Assembly: GCA_013391385.1 (NCBI GenBank)
Contig: JACBFI010000030.1
Coordinates: forward strand, 1-43,183
Length of the DNA stretch: 43,183 bases
Source: Sediminibacterium sp. Gen4
GTDB lineage: Bacteria; Bacteroidota; Bacteroidia; Chitinophagales; Chitinophagaceae
Direction: 5' to 3'
The notes under the pieces: model-generated
The model's input: the letters and a program-made list of their open reading frames with translations, nothing else
Database searches by the model: none
Told to the model about the DNA's origin: nothing
Position numbers and translations under genes: made by a program
In this document: positions 13,367-23,309 of the stretch, in pieces
How positions within the stretch are numbered: the first letter of the stretch is position 1
How the letters are laid out: each line of letters starts with the position of its first letter

Positions 13367-16222
13367 ATGCACCTATTCACAAGGAGCAGCCTAATGCTGT
13401 TATGTATTTTTTGTTTGTTTGGTTTTGATACAAAAGCGCAAGAGAAAGCACTTCACTTGCGGAATGCATATGAAGTAGCAAAGGAACTATATAAGTTTAA
13501 TACACGTACATCCAACTTTAGTGATAGTGCACAACAAAAGCTTCTGGGTAGTCTGATTTGGTATGCTGACTTGCAAGATAATTTCTCAGAAGGAATGTAT
13601 ACCGAATTGTCAAAGAGATTGAGTAGCTATACGATACTTAAAAATGTATTTGCAGATATTAATAATCAGATTTTATCCATCGAGTTTATATTTGATAGTA
13701 CCAAAACTGTAGAGGTAAATACTCTCATAAACGCGCTGAATTCAAAGATTGGAAAAGAAGTCCAAAGTCTGTATAAAGATTATGTAAATAGCAATGAAAA
13801 AAGGAAGCAACTCCAAAAAGAAATCGACGAAAAAGAGAAATCACTTGTTATTCAAAACAATGCTAAGCTGGCCATTGCGACCAAAATAAATGAATCAAAA
13901 TATAAACTTGACGCGATAGAAGATAGTATTTCGAGAACAACTATTCAGTCTTCAATTTCTACGGATTCAATGAATCATCTGACGATCGAAAAAGAAATAA
14001 GGCAATTAGAGGATATTATTGATCAAAAAAGTAAGGGCAAAACACGAGAAGATTCTATTTTGATAGAAAGCCGATCACAACTGAGTACATTTATCAATAA
14101 GAATAAAACTGCACTGGCTGATTTTTTATATGCGCTCAATAAAAAGACACATAAAGTAGATCCGGGAATTCTTTTACTAGAAAACTCAATTCAAGCATTC
14201 AATCGATCCAATCAATTACAGGAATTTTCGATTAATGTACAAGGGAATACTACCCCTCAAAACATATTTTCATTGCCAAGCCAATCTGAAGTAATTGATG
14301 CTTTAGCTATTTATTTGTCGAACAGAATTAAACAAGAATCGGTAATGTGGTTCTTTGAGACCATCACTAAGAATATGCAGCAGTATGATCTGGTAAAAAT
14401 CTTCTTCCCCTCCACGCTTAAGTTATTATTAGGTAATGAGCCGTATGATATACCAAATATGGGAGCCCAATGGCAATATGCACTTTCCAAAGATTTTATT
14501 CAAATGCCTAGAGCTGCTTTGACCAGCCCATGGATAAACAGTAAATTATGGAAACCGAAACAGTTAAATTATTTAAAGGAGATTGAGTGGGGATGTGCAT
14601 TAGCAGATTTAGTAATGAAACAATATTCTTATCAGGATGTAATTAAGGAATTGTATTTAAAATCCAAATCTGTTAAAACGGATAAAACAAGTAAAAATTC
14701 TTCTGATGAGTCTTTATTTACTCAATATATCACTCTTTTATATGCACTGAATACAGAATTGATTCTTGTAGGGGCTGATCAAAAAGGGAAATTGTTGACC
14801 TATGAAGATTATCGGAAACTAAATGGCGAGGAACTGGAAATATTGTTAAGTCTGATCGATCTTAAATATGATAAAGTGATTTCTAAAATCATTTTTAATA
14901 AGTCTTCATTTACTTTTAAAAAAGCTACTGTTACTGCAGAAATGATCAGACAATTCTTCGGATCTATAAAATCTGCCATTGCACAAGTTGAGCAAACAAA
15001 AGTAGCCGAACAGACTGTGACAAATACTAAAGACTGGTTTTATACGAGTTATAATGTATGGACTGCTTTTAATCAACTTTTTGAAGTATTCAAACAATTC
15101 AATAGCCTTTCACATTTCAAAGACGAAAGAAAAGATGATGTAAGTAGATTACTCAGTTTTTCAACTTCTATTTTCGAATCTTACCAATTGATCAGTAAGA
15201 AGAATTTTGCGGGAGCTACATTGACCGTCACAGATATAATCATACAGCTTATTTATAGTGGTAAGGATTCGACCTATCAACTCAAACTTGATTCTGCTCT
15301 AATGAAGAAAATACTGGATATGGCTAGGTTAAAGGAAAACGATAAAAGTGGCGACGATAAAACTGAGCAGCAACAGAATGATATCTCAAAGAAAAATTAT
15401 ACAAACTTCAGTGTATTTAAAAAATTGATTACAGATAAAGAAATCGATAGTAATTTTTTGTTTCGATTTGATTCTGATTCTATCATTGAATTTAAAAGAA
15501 ATAGTCCTATCGCTATACTTGTATTTGAGAAAGACCGTCATGCTATACAGATGATCAAAAAGATAAGCGGCTTTTTAAATGATGCGGCGCTTGCCATAAC
15601 AGATAAAAAACTGGCAAAAGTTGTTGAATCTTACGCCATGCCTGCGGGATCTTATAAAAGAAAAAGAAACGCATGGTGGTCAGTAGATCTCAATGCTTTT
15701 GCCGGTGGTTATTATGGTTGGGAAACCAGCTCGCTTAGTAATAGTAAAATACAAGGGAATGCTTATGGGTTTACGGTTCCCATCGGATTCTCACTGAGTA
15801 AAACCTTCGGTAGAAGAGTACCCGCGAAGTCAACCATTCAGGATGATGCGGTCTTAAATCCTGATAAAATCAAAGTTGGAAAGCATCATTTATTTGGGAG
15901 AGGTAAATTTACTAGCACTTTAATGTTCAGTATTGTTGATCTAGCTGCACCGGTTTCTTACAGGTTGTCAAACAATAGTACCACAGCAAATCCTCATCAG
16001 TTTAAGTGGAGTCAGTTATTAAGTCCGGGTGCACATATAGGTATCGCCATCCCATCTTTTCCATTGGTCTTATCTGGTGGTATCATGTTCACCCCACAAC
16101 TCAGAAGTTTTGCAACTGAGCCTAGACAAACAAATACCCTTCGTAAATATATTGGTATCATGTTCGATCTTCCTTTGTTTAATCTTTGGGAGCGTAAAAC
16201 AATTATATCTTCGCCGAAATAA
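13367..16222 (+). CDS. Large secreted protein of unknown family (coiled coil, helical middle, beta-rich C-terminus)
   Basis: This protein has 951 residues. A signal peptide of about 25 residues ends in DTKAQ. Residues about 125-240 are strongly charged with heptad-like spacing (KRKQLQKEIDEKEKSL and IEKEIRQLEDIIDQKS), so a coiled coil is likely. The middle 300-760 is helix-rich, with no motif I recognise. The last 180 residues are glycine- and aromatic-rich with alternating strands (LNAFAGGYYGWE, FTVPIGFSLSKTFG, IGIAIPSFPLVLSGGI) and end in a short strand, as in small outer-membrane barrels or surface beta domains. I infer a periplasmic stalk joined to an outer-membrane domain. It stands alone between a lipoprotein and the pyrophosphatase and ends at a strong terminator. 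Confidence 0.6.
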   Translation: MHLFTRSSLMLLCIFCLFGFDTKAQEKALHLRNAYEVAKELYKFNTRTSNFSDSAQQKLLGSLIWYADLQDNFSEGMYTELSKRLSSYTILKNVFADINNQILSIEFIFDSTKTVEVNTLINALNSKIGKEVQSLYKDYVNSNEKRKQLQKEIDEKEKSLVIQNNAKLAIATKINESKYKLDAIEDSISRTTIQSSISTDSMNHLTIEKEIRQLEDIIDQKSKGKTREDSILIESRSQLSTFINKNKTALADFLYALNKKTHKVDPGILLLENSIQAFNRSNQLQEFSINVQGNTTPQNIFSLPSQSEVIDALAIYLSNRIKQESVMWFFETITKNMQQYDLVKIFFPSTLKLLLGNEPYDIPNMGAQWQYALSKDFIQMPRAALTSPWINSKLWKPKQLNYLKEIEWGCALADLVMKQYSYQDVIKELYLKSKSVKTDKTSKNSSDESLFTQYITLLYALNTELILVGADQKGKLLTYEDYRKLNGEELEILLSLIDLKYDKVISKIIFNKSSFTFKKATVTAEMIRQFFGSIKSAIAQVEQTKVAEQTVTNTKDWFYTSYNVWTAFNQLFEVFKQFNSLSHFKDERKDDVSRLLSFSTSIFESYQLISKKNFAGATLTVTDIIIQLIYSGKDSTYQLKLDSALMKKILDMARLKENDKSGDDKTEQQQNDISKKNYTNFSVFKKLITDKEIDSNFLFRFDSDSIIEFKRNSPIAILVFEKDRHAIQMIKKISGFLNDAALAITDKKLAKVVESYAMPAGSYKRKRNAWWSVDLNAFAGGYYGWETSSLSNSKIQGNAYGFTVPIGFSLSKTFGRRVPAKSTIQDDAVLNPDKIKVGKHHLFGRGKFTSTLMFSIVDLAAPVSYRLSNNSTTANPHQFKWSQLLSPGAHIGIAIPSFPLVLSGGIMFTPQLRSFATEPRQTNTLRKYIGIMFDLPLFNLWERKTIISSPK

Positions 16223-16251
16223 AAAAAGACCCGATGCATCGGGTCTTTTTT
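16221..16251. terminator. Bidirectional intrinsic terminator
   Basis: GACCCGAT (16228-16235) and ATCGGGTC (16238-16245) form a perfect stem, preceded by seven A and followed by six T. It ends both the plus-strand gene finishing at 16222 and the minus-strand hppA finishing at 16270. Confidence 0.92.
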
Positions 16252-16269
16252 ATTATTGATCATTTTGTT

Positions 16270-18681
16270 TTACTTCTTATCCTTCTTCAAATCAACTTTC
16301 ACACTTACATTCTCTTTACCATCTAAATACATAGAGAATTGTTTGGTAACATCTTCAGAAAGTTCTTGTCCGTTGATAATGATCTTACCATCTTTAACTT
16401 CTACCGTTACATTATCATCTGAAGTCAGACCTGCATTTTTTAATTCATTGATCAGGCCATCCACATTGATCTCTTCTCCATTTACAGTCATAGATGCACT
16501 GTTATTTCCATCAGTAGCTTTGATCTCGATTCTTTTCTCAACTAATTCTTTATTCGTATCCGCACCATGCAATTGTGCAAGGGTAGGAGCAATCACCAGA
16601 GAAACAATCGACATCAATTTGATCAGGATGTTCATAGATGGACCAGAAGTATCTTTAAATGGATCACCAACAGTATCACCGGTTACAGATGCTTTATGGG
16701 GTTCAGATTTTTTATAGTACATCTCACCATTGATCTCAACACCTTTTTCAAAAGATTTCTTCGCATTATCCCAAGCACCACCGGCATTGTTCTGGAACAT
16801 ACCCATCAGTACGCCACTTACAGTAGCACCTGCCAGGAAACCACCCAATGCTTCAGCACCCAGTAAGAAACCAATGATCAATGGAGATACGATGGCAATT
16901 GCACCCGGCAACATCATTTTTTTGATCGATGCTTCAGTTGAAATAGCCACACACTTATCATACTCAGGCTTTCCGGTTCCTTCCATGATACCGGGAATGG
17001 TACGGAACTGACGACGCACTTCTTCCACCATTGACATAGCCGCTTGTCCAACCGCACGTATCGCTAATGAAGAAAAGATGAAAGGAATCATGGCACCCAC
17101 AAACAGTGATGCCAATACTTTTGCTTTATAGATATCGATACCACTGATACCGGCAACACCCACAAACGCTGCGAACAATGCCAATGCAGTTAAAGCCGCA
17201 GAAGCGATGGCAAAACCTTTACCGGTAGCAGCAGTGGTATTACCCACAGCATCCAGTACATCTGTTTTTTCACGCACTTCTTTTGGTAATTCACTCATTT
17301 CAGCGATACCACCCGCATTGTCCGCAATCGGACCAAATGCATCTATCGCTAATTGCATGGCAGTAGTGGCCATCATACCGGCAGCAGCAATCGCTACACC
17401 ATATAATCCTGCACACTCATAAGAACCCCAGATACCACCTGCTAATACCAGGATCGGTAAGAAAGTAGATTCCATACCTACTGCCAAACCTCCGATCACG
17501 TTGGTAGCATGTCCGGTAGAAGACTGACGAATGATCGACATGACCGGACGCTTACCCATTGCGGTGTAATATTCGGTAATGATACTCATCAAAGTACCTA
17601 CAGCCAAACCTACCACAATAGCGCCCAATACACCATCACGTGTAAACTCAAGACCACGAAGTGTCATGGTTTCAGGTAATATATAATATACCAAACCTGC
17701 ACAAGCAGCGGCAGTTAAAATGATTGAACCCCAGTTACCCATATTCAGGGCTTTCTGAACATTGGCGGTATTGATACCGGCTGCATCGCTTACACGCACA
17801 AACCAAGTACCTACGATAGAGAATAAAATACCTACACCCGCAATCAGCATCGGCAATAGGATAGGAGCATAACCACCAAAATTGTCTATTGAAACCGTTT
17901 CTTGCCCCAATACCATCGTTGCTAATACAGTAGCTACATAAGAACCAAACAAATCTGCACCCATACCTGCTACATCACCCACGTTATCACCTACGTTATC
18001 AGCAATGGTGGCAGGGTTACGAGGATCATCTTCCGGAATACCGGCTTCTACTTTACCTACTAAGTCAGCACCAACGTCGGCAGCTTTGGTATAAATACCA
18101 CCACCCACACGTGCAAACAAGGCAATAGATTCAGCACCTAAAGAAAAACCCGTTAATACTTCAATGGTCTGAAGCATTTCAGCAGAATTCGCTGCTGCTT
18201 CTGGAGCAAATACCTGCTTTAAAATCAGGTAAACACCACCCAAACCTAATACAGCTAAACCGGCAACACCCAGTCCCATAACTGCACCACCGGTAAATGA
18301 TACATTTAAGGCTTTTGAAAGACTGGTTCTGGCTGCCTGCGCAGTACGAACATTGGCCTTGGTAGCCACTTTCATACCAATATAGCCGGCAACAGCACTA
18401 CATACAGCGCCCAGCACAAAAGCCAAAGAAATGGACCAATGTGAATGTGGATTGCTGCTGGCCATCACGCCCAATAATAGGGCAACAATTACAACGAAAT
18501 AAGTCAGTATTTTCCATTCAGCTCTGAGAAAAGCCATCGCACCTTCAGCAATATAATTGCTGATTTCTTTCATACGGTCATTACCCGCGTCCTGCTTGGA
18601 TACCCAATTAAACTTCAATAATGTGTAGAGGAGACCTACAACTCCCATCGCCGGAACGGCATAAAACAAGATTTTGTCCAT
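16270..18681 (-). CDS. hppA: Membrane-bound ion-pumping pyrophosphatase with C-terminal extension
   Basis: This protein has 803 residues. It couples pyrophosphate hydrolysis to H+ or Na+ transport across the inner membrane. It has many membrane helices up to about residue 704 and the family signature [11 protein letters not shown] (D202, K210, E212), then [20 protein letters not shown] with its metal- and pyrophosphate-binding Asp residues, and a second Asp-rich set near 665-680. Alanine at residue 484 in GNTTAA marks the K+-dependent subfamily; K+-independent enzymes have Lys there. Whether H+ or Na+ is pumped cannot be read with certainty. Residues about 705-803 form an added soluble domain absent from typical members of about 700 residues. 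The gene is monocistronic, with its own promoter and terminator. Confidence 0.95.
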   Translation of the reverse strand: MDKILFYAVPAMGVVGLLYTLLKFNWVSKQDAGNDRMKEISNYIAEGAMAFLRAEWKILTYFVVIVALLLGVMASSNPHSHWSISLAFVLGAVCSAVAGYIGMKVATKANVRTAQAARTSLSKALNVSFTGGAVMGLGVAGLAVLGLGGVYLILKQVFAPEAAANSAEMLQTIEVLTGFSLGAESIALFARVGGGIYTKAADVGADLVGKVEAGIPEDDPRNPATIADNVGDNVGDVAGMGADLFGSYVATVLATMVLGQETVSIDNFGGYAPILLPMLIAGVGILFSIVGTWFVRVSDAAGINTANVQKALNMGNWGSIILTAAACAGLVYYILPETMTLRGLEFTRDGVLGAIVVGLAVGTLMSIITEYYTAMGKRPVMSIIRQSSTGHATNVIGGLAVGMESTFLPILVLAGGIWGSYECAGLYGVAIAAAGMMATTAMQLAIDAFGPIADNAGGIAEMSELPKEVREKTDVLDAVGNTTAATGKGFAIASAALTALALFAAFVGVAGISGIDIYKAKVLASLFVGAMIPFIFSSLAIRAVGQAAMSMVEEVRRQFRTIPGIMEGTGKPEYDKCVAISTEASIKKMMLPGAIAIVSPLIIGFLLGAEALGGFLAGATVSGVLMGMFQNNAGGAWDNAKKSFEKGVEINGEMYYKKSEPHKASVTGDTVGDPFKDTSGPSMNILIKLMSIVSLVIAPTLAQLHGADTNKELVEKRIEIKATDGNNSASMTVNGEEINVDGLINELKNAGLTSDDNVTVEVKDGKIIINGQELSEDVTKQFSMYLDGKENVSVKVDLKKDKK

Positions 18682-18722
18682 AATACAGTGTGTCTGGTAA
18701 GTTTATGTTAATTGAAAGTCTG

Positions 18723-18751
18723 CAAAAATAGGGGGAAAAGGCTAAAAACAA
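18723..18751 (-). promoter_or_regulatory. Promoter of hppA
   Basis: On the minus strand TTGT (18748-18751) is followed after 17 bases by TATTTTTG (18723-18730), an exact match to TAnnTTTG. Initiation near 18716 would give a leader of about 35 bases. Confidence 0.65.
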
Positions 18752-18795
18752 CGGTTAGGCTGCTTTGTGTTGAGAATATATCCTATTGAAAAAAC

Positions 18796-20004
18796 TTATT
18801 CCTCCAATTCAGTACTATCTATTCTTCCTGTAAAGGCAGAAGAAAGCGCTTTTGCCTTATAAATATTACGGTTGTAACGATTTCCTAGAACAATGATAGT
18901 AGCAGAATCTTTAATGTATCTGGTGAAAACGGTATTATTGCCATGCCACCAGCCATTGTGGTATACAATTTCTTCTGTGGGAGAATTTAATAAACGCCAA
19001 CCCAAGCCATAGTTATGAAATGATTTATTCTCGAAACTATATGGTTGATAAGCAGGTTCTTGTGAAGCTTTGCTTACATAAGTTCCTTCAGTCAGTGCTC
19101 TGTCCCACAGTAATAGATCCCTTACAGTTGAATACACATTTTTGTCTCCATAAATACAATCCAACTTCTCGATACCATAAGGAACGTTATTGTAGCGATA
19201 AGATGGAACATAATTACCCGTATCTGCCACACTAAAAACATAAGAATCATGCATACCCAAGGGGGTGAATAGACTGTCTTTCATGTAGGTGGGAAAGGAC
19301 TGTCCCGTCACTTTTTCAATGATCAAAGCCAGTAGTGCATAGTTGGTATTGCTATACCTGAAAGCCCGATCGGGTGCAAAGAGTGGGGCCGGACGATGTT
19401 TCATCATATAATCCAACACATCCTGATTGGTGAGGAGTCCCGCTTTCAGGGCAGGCATCTTAATGGTACGTGTTCTTCTGACCCAACGTCCTTTATTATT
19501 TTTTACGCGATAAGTTTCTACTTTTCTGTCTACCATGAAATAGACATAATTATTCAATCCACTGCGATGATTGAGTAGTTGTTGTACTGTAATATTTTGA
19601 TAAGGAAATCCGGGAAAAAATTCATCAACCGTATCATCCAGGTCGAGCTTGCCTTGCTCTCTGAGTTTGAGAATGGCCATGCCGGTAAAAGTCTTGGATA
19701 CCGATGCCAAATGAAAAGTGGTATTGGGTGTGATGGGAGCTTTGGTTTTGAAATTGCTATATCCTTTATAATCTTCAAATAAGATCTCTCCATTTTTAGC
19801 AACCAGTATGCTTCCATTAAATCCACGACTGCCCAATAACTGTTGATACTGCTTTTCAATTTCAGCAGCATACATTGCTTTTGTAGCAGAAGGGATAGCG
19901 GTATATGCATTTCCTTCCGTAGCAGAATCCCTATCTGCAGGTTGTGCACTACAGGCCTGGAATAACCCCATCAAAATAGCGATACCAAAGACTCTTACGA
20001 TCAT
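18796..20004 (-). CDS. Serine hydrolase of the class C beta-lactamase / DD-peptidase family, lipoprotein
   Basis: This protein has 402 residues. The signal peptide has the lipobox LFQAC (Cys18), so it is anchored to the outer or inner membrane facing the periplasm or surface. The beta-lactamase fold (PF00144 type) shows SVSK (S101 nucleophile, K104), YSN (Y217, N219) and a late HNG motif in VYHNGWWHG. Family members include esterases, D-aminopeptidases and peptidoglycan-acting enzymes as well as true AmpC. The extra 15-residue basic insert around KNNKGRWVRRTRT and the lipid anchor do not look like AmpC. Substrate is unknown and resistance should not be inferred. Divergent from serA. Confidence 0.87.
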   Translation of the reverse strand: MIVRVFGIAILMGLFQACSAQPADRDSATEGNAYTAIPSATKAMYAAEIEKQYQQLLGSRGFNGSILVAKNGEILFEDYKGYSNFKTKAPITPNTTFHLASVSKTFTGMAILKLREQGKLDLDDTVDEFFPGFPYQNITVQQLLNHRSGLNNYVYFMVDRKVETYRVKNNKGRWVRRTRTIKMPALKAGLLTNQDVLDYMMKHRPAPLFAPDRAFRYSNTNYALLALIIEKVTGQSFPTYMKDSLFTPLGMHDSYVFSVADTGNYVPSYRYNNVPYGIEKLDCIYGDKNVYSTVRDLLLWDRALTEGTYVSKASQEPAYQPYSFENKSFHNYGLGWRLLNSPTEEIVYHNGWWHGNNTVFTRYIKDSATIIVLGNRYNRNIYKAKALSSAFTGRIDSTELEE

Positions 20005-20104
20005 CTGTTAGTTTTTCTTCGCGGCGAAAATAAACAACAATGTGTTAGTGAAATGGTTAAAACGGGAAAGATTATCCAGAAAATAAAAACATTATTTTCG
20101 TTCC

Positions 20105-21334
20105 ATGAGCAAGACCAGTTACCCCAAAGAGCGGATCAATATTTTATTTCTTGAAAATATCAGTGATAAAGCTGTTCAATATTTTAAACAGCAAGGCTAT
20201 GCCAATGTCAAAAAAATAGCAGGTGCATTGAGTGAAGAAGAATTGGTGAAAGAAGTGAAAGATGTGCATTTATTAGGTATTCGTTCCAAAACACAGATTA
20301 CTCCTAAAGTTTTAGAAGCGGCTAAAAAATTACAAGCCATCGGATGTTTTTGTATTGGGGTAAATCAGGTAGACTTAAAAGCCGCTACTAAAAAAGGCGT
20401 GGTGGTATTCAATGCGCCTTATAGTAATACCAGAAGTGTAGCAGAATTGGTGATCGGTATTTCTGTGATGTTGATCAGAAAAATATCAGATAAAAACATC
20501 GCTGCCCATAAAGGTATCTGGATGAAAGATGCCAAAGGTAGTTATGAACTGCGTGGTAAAACCATGGGTATTATTGGTTATGGCAATATCGGATCACAGG
20601 TCAGTGTATTGTGTGAAGCCTTAGGCATGAAAGTATTGTTCTACGATACCGAAACAAAACTGCCTTTAGGTAATGCAGTAGCCGCCAAAAACATGAAAGA
20701 AGTACTGATGAATAGTGATATTGTTTCTTTACATGTTCCCGAAACACCACAAACAAAAAATCTCATCAACAGAAATAATATCAAGCTCTTTAAAAAAGGA
20801 TCGATCTTATTGAACTATGCAAGGGGAGAAGTAGTAGACCTCAAAGCATTGAGTGAAGCCATTAAGGAAGGGGTTATAGCGGGTGCAGGTATCGATGTGT
20901 ATCCATGGGAACCAGAAAAAAATGGAGATCATTTCGATACTCCTTTACAAGGATTACCCAATGTAATTCTCACTCCACATATCGGTGGCTCTACAGAAGA
21001 AGCGCAACAAAATATTGGTGAAGATGTGAGCGTCAAATTATTCCAATACCTCGAACGTGGTATCACCAATGGTTCACATACGGTTCCTGCTATTGGACTG
21101 CCGCCTGTAGATGGCGCACATCGTATTTTGCATGTACATAAAAATGTGCCGGGTGTATTGAGTGCTATTAATACGGCGCTATCCAAAAATAATATCAACA
21201 TTGTTGGACAATACCTCAAAACCAATGAAGAGATTGGATATGTGGTATTGGATGTAGATAAGAAACTTTCTAAAAGAGCTGCGGAGCTGTTGAAAGAAGT
21301 GAAAGAGACGATTAAGGTGAGAATGTTATATTGA
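20105..21334 (+). CDS. serA: D-3-phosphoglycerate dehydrogenase
   Basis: This protein has 409 residues, the length of the E. coli-type enzyme. It performs the first step of serine synthesis, oxidising 3-phosphoglycerate with NAD. The nucleotide-binding motif is GYGNIG (G158, G160, G163), followed by an acidic residue in YDTE. Catalytic residues are visible: R240 in NYARGE, E269 in YPWEPE and H292 in TPHIGGST. A C-terminal ACT domain (about 338-409, HVHKNVPGVLSAINTALS) is the serine-binding feedback site. It is monocistronic, with no serC or serB beside it. The ATG at 20105 fits the family start. Confidence 0.95.
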   Translation: MSKTSYPKERINILFLENISDKAVQYFKQQGYANVKKIAGALSEEELVKEVKDVHLLGIRSKTQITPKVLEAAKKLQAIGCFCIGVNQVDLKAATKKGVVVFNAPYSNTRSVAELVIGISVMLIRKISDKNIAAHKGIWMKDAKGSYELRGKTMGIIGYGNIGSQVSVLCEALGMKVLFYDTETKLPLGNAVAAKNMKEVLMNSDIVSLHVPETPQTKNLINRNNIKLFKKGSILLNYARGEVVDLKALSEAIKEGVIAGAGIDVYPWEPEKNGDHFDTPLQGLPNVILTPHIGGSTEEAQQNIGEDVSVKLFQYLERGITNGSHTVPAIGLPPVDGAHRILHVHKNVPGVLSAINTALSKNNINIVGQYLKTNEEIGYVVLDVDKKLSKRAAELLKEVKETIKVRMLY

Positions 21335-21335
21335 T

Positions 21336-21440
21336 GTCGGATGTCTGATGTCTGATATAAAAACTCCGTGAAACTCTGTGCCGTTACTCTGTGTATCTCT
21401 GTGGTAAAAATAACCACAGCGTTTTACACCGAGTGGGTTT
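21336..21440. repeat. GATGTCTGAT and CTCTGTG repeat block
   Basis: Directly after serA, GATGTCTGATGTCTGAT (21342-21358 region) is followed by a phrase-like tract with CTCCGTG, CTCTGTG, CTCTGTG and CTCTGTGGT words (21363-21413), then a short complement ACCACAG (21412-21418). It is a partial, degenerate copy of the longer hairpins at 23730-23865 and 29005-29724. Confidence 0.65.
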
Positions 21441-21446
21441 GATGGG

Positions 21447-21502
21447 CCGCGGATTTTTATGATTTTTTATGATTGATCATAATGAATCATAAAAATCTGC
21501 GG
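21447..21502. repeat. Hairpin between convergent serA and cutC
   Basis: A 17-base arm beginning CCGCGGATTTTTATGAT (21447-21463) pairs with 21486-21502 with one mismatch, and the inner sequence is also self-complementary around TGATCA. It lies midway between two convergent genes and may serve as terminator or RNA end protection for both. This is a different family from the CTCTGTG tract beside it. Confidence 0.75.
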
Positions 21503-21519
21503 ACTATTAACTTCTTTGT

Positions 21520-22236
21520 TTACAGCAAGTTTTTTATTTTTCTAATTTCATCAGCATTCGTAAAATCCCTACTGAAATCTTCCGGTATAGCAGGATTCAT
21601 GTATTCACTCAATGAAGGAATTAAGATGCGTGCAGAAGTGTGAAATTCGGGAGCGCCAGTATAGGCTTTCATGTCTGTAATATTATTGCTGTTGATGCCA
21701 CTACCCGGCATGATGATAATTCTTCCATCTGCCTGTTCAACCAACTGCTTGATCAACTCTTTTCCATCCGGTGCTTTGGGCTGTTGTCCACTGGTGAGTA
21801 TTCTTGTGCAACCACATTGAATGATGATCTCCAAAGCCTGCAATGGATCTTTACAACGATCAAAGGCCCGATGAAATGTGACATCCAACGGATATGCCAG
21901 TTCTGTTAAACGAGCGGTATTTTCTGCATCAATGGTGCCGTCTTTTTTCAGGAGTCCAAATACCACTCCTTCAAATCCTAACTCTTTACAAAGCAGGATA
22001 TCTTTTCGGATGATCTCAAGTTCTTCTTCACTGTGGAAATAGTCACCACCGCGCGGACGAATCATCGGAAAAATAGGAATGGATACTTTTTCACGTGTCG
22101 TTTTTAAATAGCCATACGATGGGGTAGTACCACCATTGGCATAGTTCTCACATAACTCAATTCTATCGGCACCTGCATTCATGGCCTCAATGGCAGTAGC
22201 GGTATTGAATACACAGATTTCTAATGGTAATGACAT
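21520..22236 (-). CDS. cutC: CutC family protein (copper homeostasis family)
   Basis: This protein has 238 residues, a TIM-barrel of the CutC family. The start LEICVFNTATAIEAMNAGADRIELCENYANGGTTPS is diagnostic, as are PIFPMIRPRGGDY, VTFHRAFDRCKDP, RILTSGQQ and IMPGSGINSNN. The family was named from copper-sensitive mutants, but the biochemical activity and the copper role are disputed. Cytosolic. It starts 3 bases after the stop of the asparaginase gene, so the two are one transcript. Confidence 0.93.
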   Translation of the reverse strand: MSLPLEICVFNTATAIEAMNAGADRIELCENYANGGTTPSYGYLKTTREKVSIPIFPMIRPRGGDYFHSEEELEIIRKDILLCKELGFEGVVFGLLKKDGTIDAENTARLTELAYPLDVTFHRAFDRCKDPLQALEIIIQCGCTRILTSGQQPKAPDGKELIKQLVEQADGRIIIMPGSGINSNNITDMKAYTGAPEFHTSARILIPSLSEYMNPAIPEDFSRDFTNADEIRKIKNLL

Positions 22237-22239
22237 ATA

Positions 22240-23256
22240 TCAGATCAATGGTTTGGCGTCTACTAGAAAATTTTTATCATCGGCGTGACAAACAGCAAAG
22301 TTGAATCCTTTTTGTAAAGCATAGCCACCGTATTCGCCCGATTTACTGATGGCAATAAAACCTGCCTGAATAGCTTTGGCTTTATCGATCCCTTTTACTT
22401 TCAATAATCTTTCCATGGCTTTTTTACAAGCTGTTTCCGGATCCATTCCCTGACGCATCAACTCTACAATGGTATGAGCCCCACAAATACGAATGATGTC
22501 TTCTCCTTGTCCGGTAGCCACTGCAGCACCTACTTCATTGTCTACAAACAATCCGGCGCCAATGATTGGAGAGTCGCCGATGCGCCCACGCATTTTAAAA
22601 CCCATGCCGCTGGTGGTACAACTGCCACTTAAATTCCCTTTTGCATCTAAAGCGATCATGCCAATGGTATCATGGTTCCAATCACCATTTTCTAATTTTG
22701 TAGGAACAAAAGCTTCTTGTCGCTTTGAGTTTTCAATATTGATCACAGGCTTGTACTCACTTTTTTTCAACCAGTTTTGATAGGCTTTTTTGGCGTCGTC
22801 AGATAATTCACCCGACTCCAATGGGAATCCTTCTGCCACTGCAAATTGTTGTGCGCCTGAACCGGCGAGCATTACATGTGGTGTTTTTTCCATGACCCTT
22901 CGGGCTACAGAGATGGGATGTTTTATTTTTTCCAGGAATAACACACTACCACAATTGAAGTTTTCATCCATAATGCAAGCATCGAGTGTTACATAACCAT
23001 CGCGGTCAGGGTTTGCGCCTAATCCTACACAACAGTTCAAGGAGGCTTCTGTAACCCTAACGCCTTGTTCTACTGCATCCAATGCTCTTCCACCATTGCG
23101 TAAAATTTGCCAGGCAGCTTTGTTGGCAGTGATACCGGCATCCCAAGTAGACAATACCAATGGTTTTTGAGCAGTCATTTTTCCACGAAAAGAAGAAAAG
23201 GTAAGAGCCGATAATCCCAACGACCCCAATTGAAGAAAATGTCGACGATGCAGCAT
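22240..23256 (-). CDS. N4-(beta-N-acetylglucosaminyl)-L-asparaginase (glycosylasparaginase), Ntn hydrolase
   Basis: This protein has 338 residues. It cleaves the bond between GlcNAc and asparagine in N-glycans. The precursor matures by self-cleavage before the nucleophile Thr197 in DWNHDTIGM; HDTIG and the later GRIGDSP (224-230) and ATGQGE are family hallmarks. The N-terminus HRRHFLQLGSLGLSALTF looks like a Tat-type or twin-Arg-like export signal, so the mature enzyme should be periplasmic. Related Bacteroidota enzymes (PNGM/AspG-like) degrade host or environmental glycoasparagine. It is the upstream gene of a two-gene unit with cutC. Its precise substrate (glycoasparagine versus isoaspartyl peptide) rests on family similarity. 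Confidence 0.9.
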   Translation of the reverse strand: MLHRRHFLQLGSLGLSALTFSSFRGKMTAQKPLVLSTWDAGITANKAAWQILRNGGRALDAVEQGVRVTEASLNCCVGLGANPDRDGYVTLDACIMDENFNCGSVLFLEKIKHPISVARRVMEKTPHVMLAGSGAQQFAVAEGFPLESGELSDDAKKAYQNWLKKSEYKPVINIENSKRQEAFVPTKLENGDWNHDTIGMIALDAKGNLSGSCTTSGMGFKMRGRIGDSPIIGAGLFVDNEVGAAVATGQGEDIIRICGAHTIVELMRQGMDPETACKKAMERLLKVKGIDKAKAIQAGFIAISKSGEYGGYALQKGFNFAVCHADDKNFLVDAKPLI

Positions 23257-23309
23257 GATAATTTATTTCGCCGAATGTAAGAAGATATGTCGGATGTAGG
23301 ATGGCGGAT

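Noticed and set aside
18796-20004. AmpC beta-lactamase
   Set aside because: The SVSK, YSN and HNG motifs only define the broad serine hydrolase family; lipid anchor and inserts do not fit AmpC.
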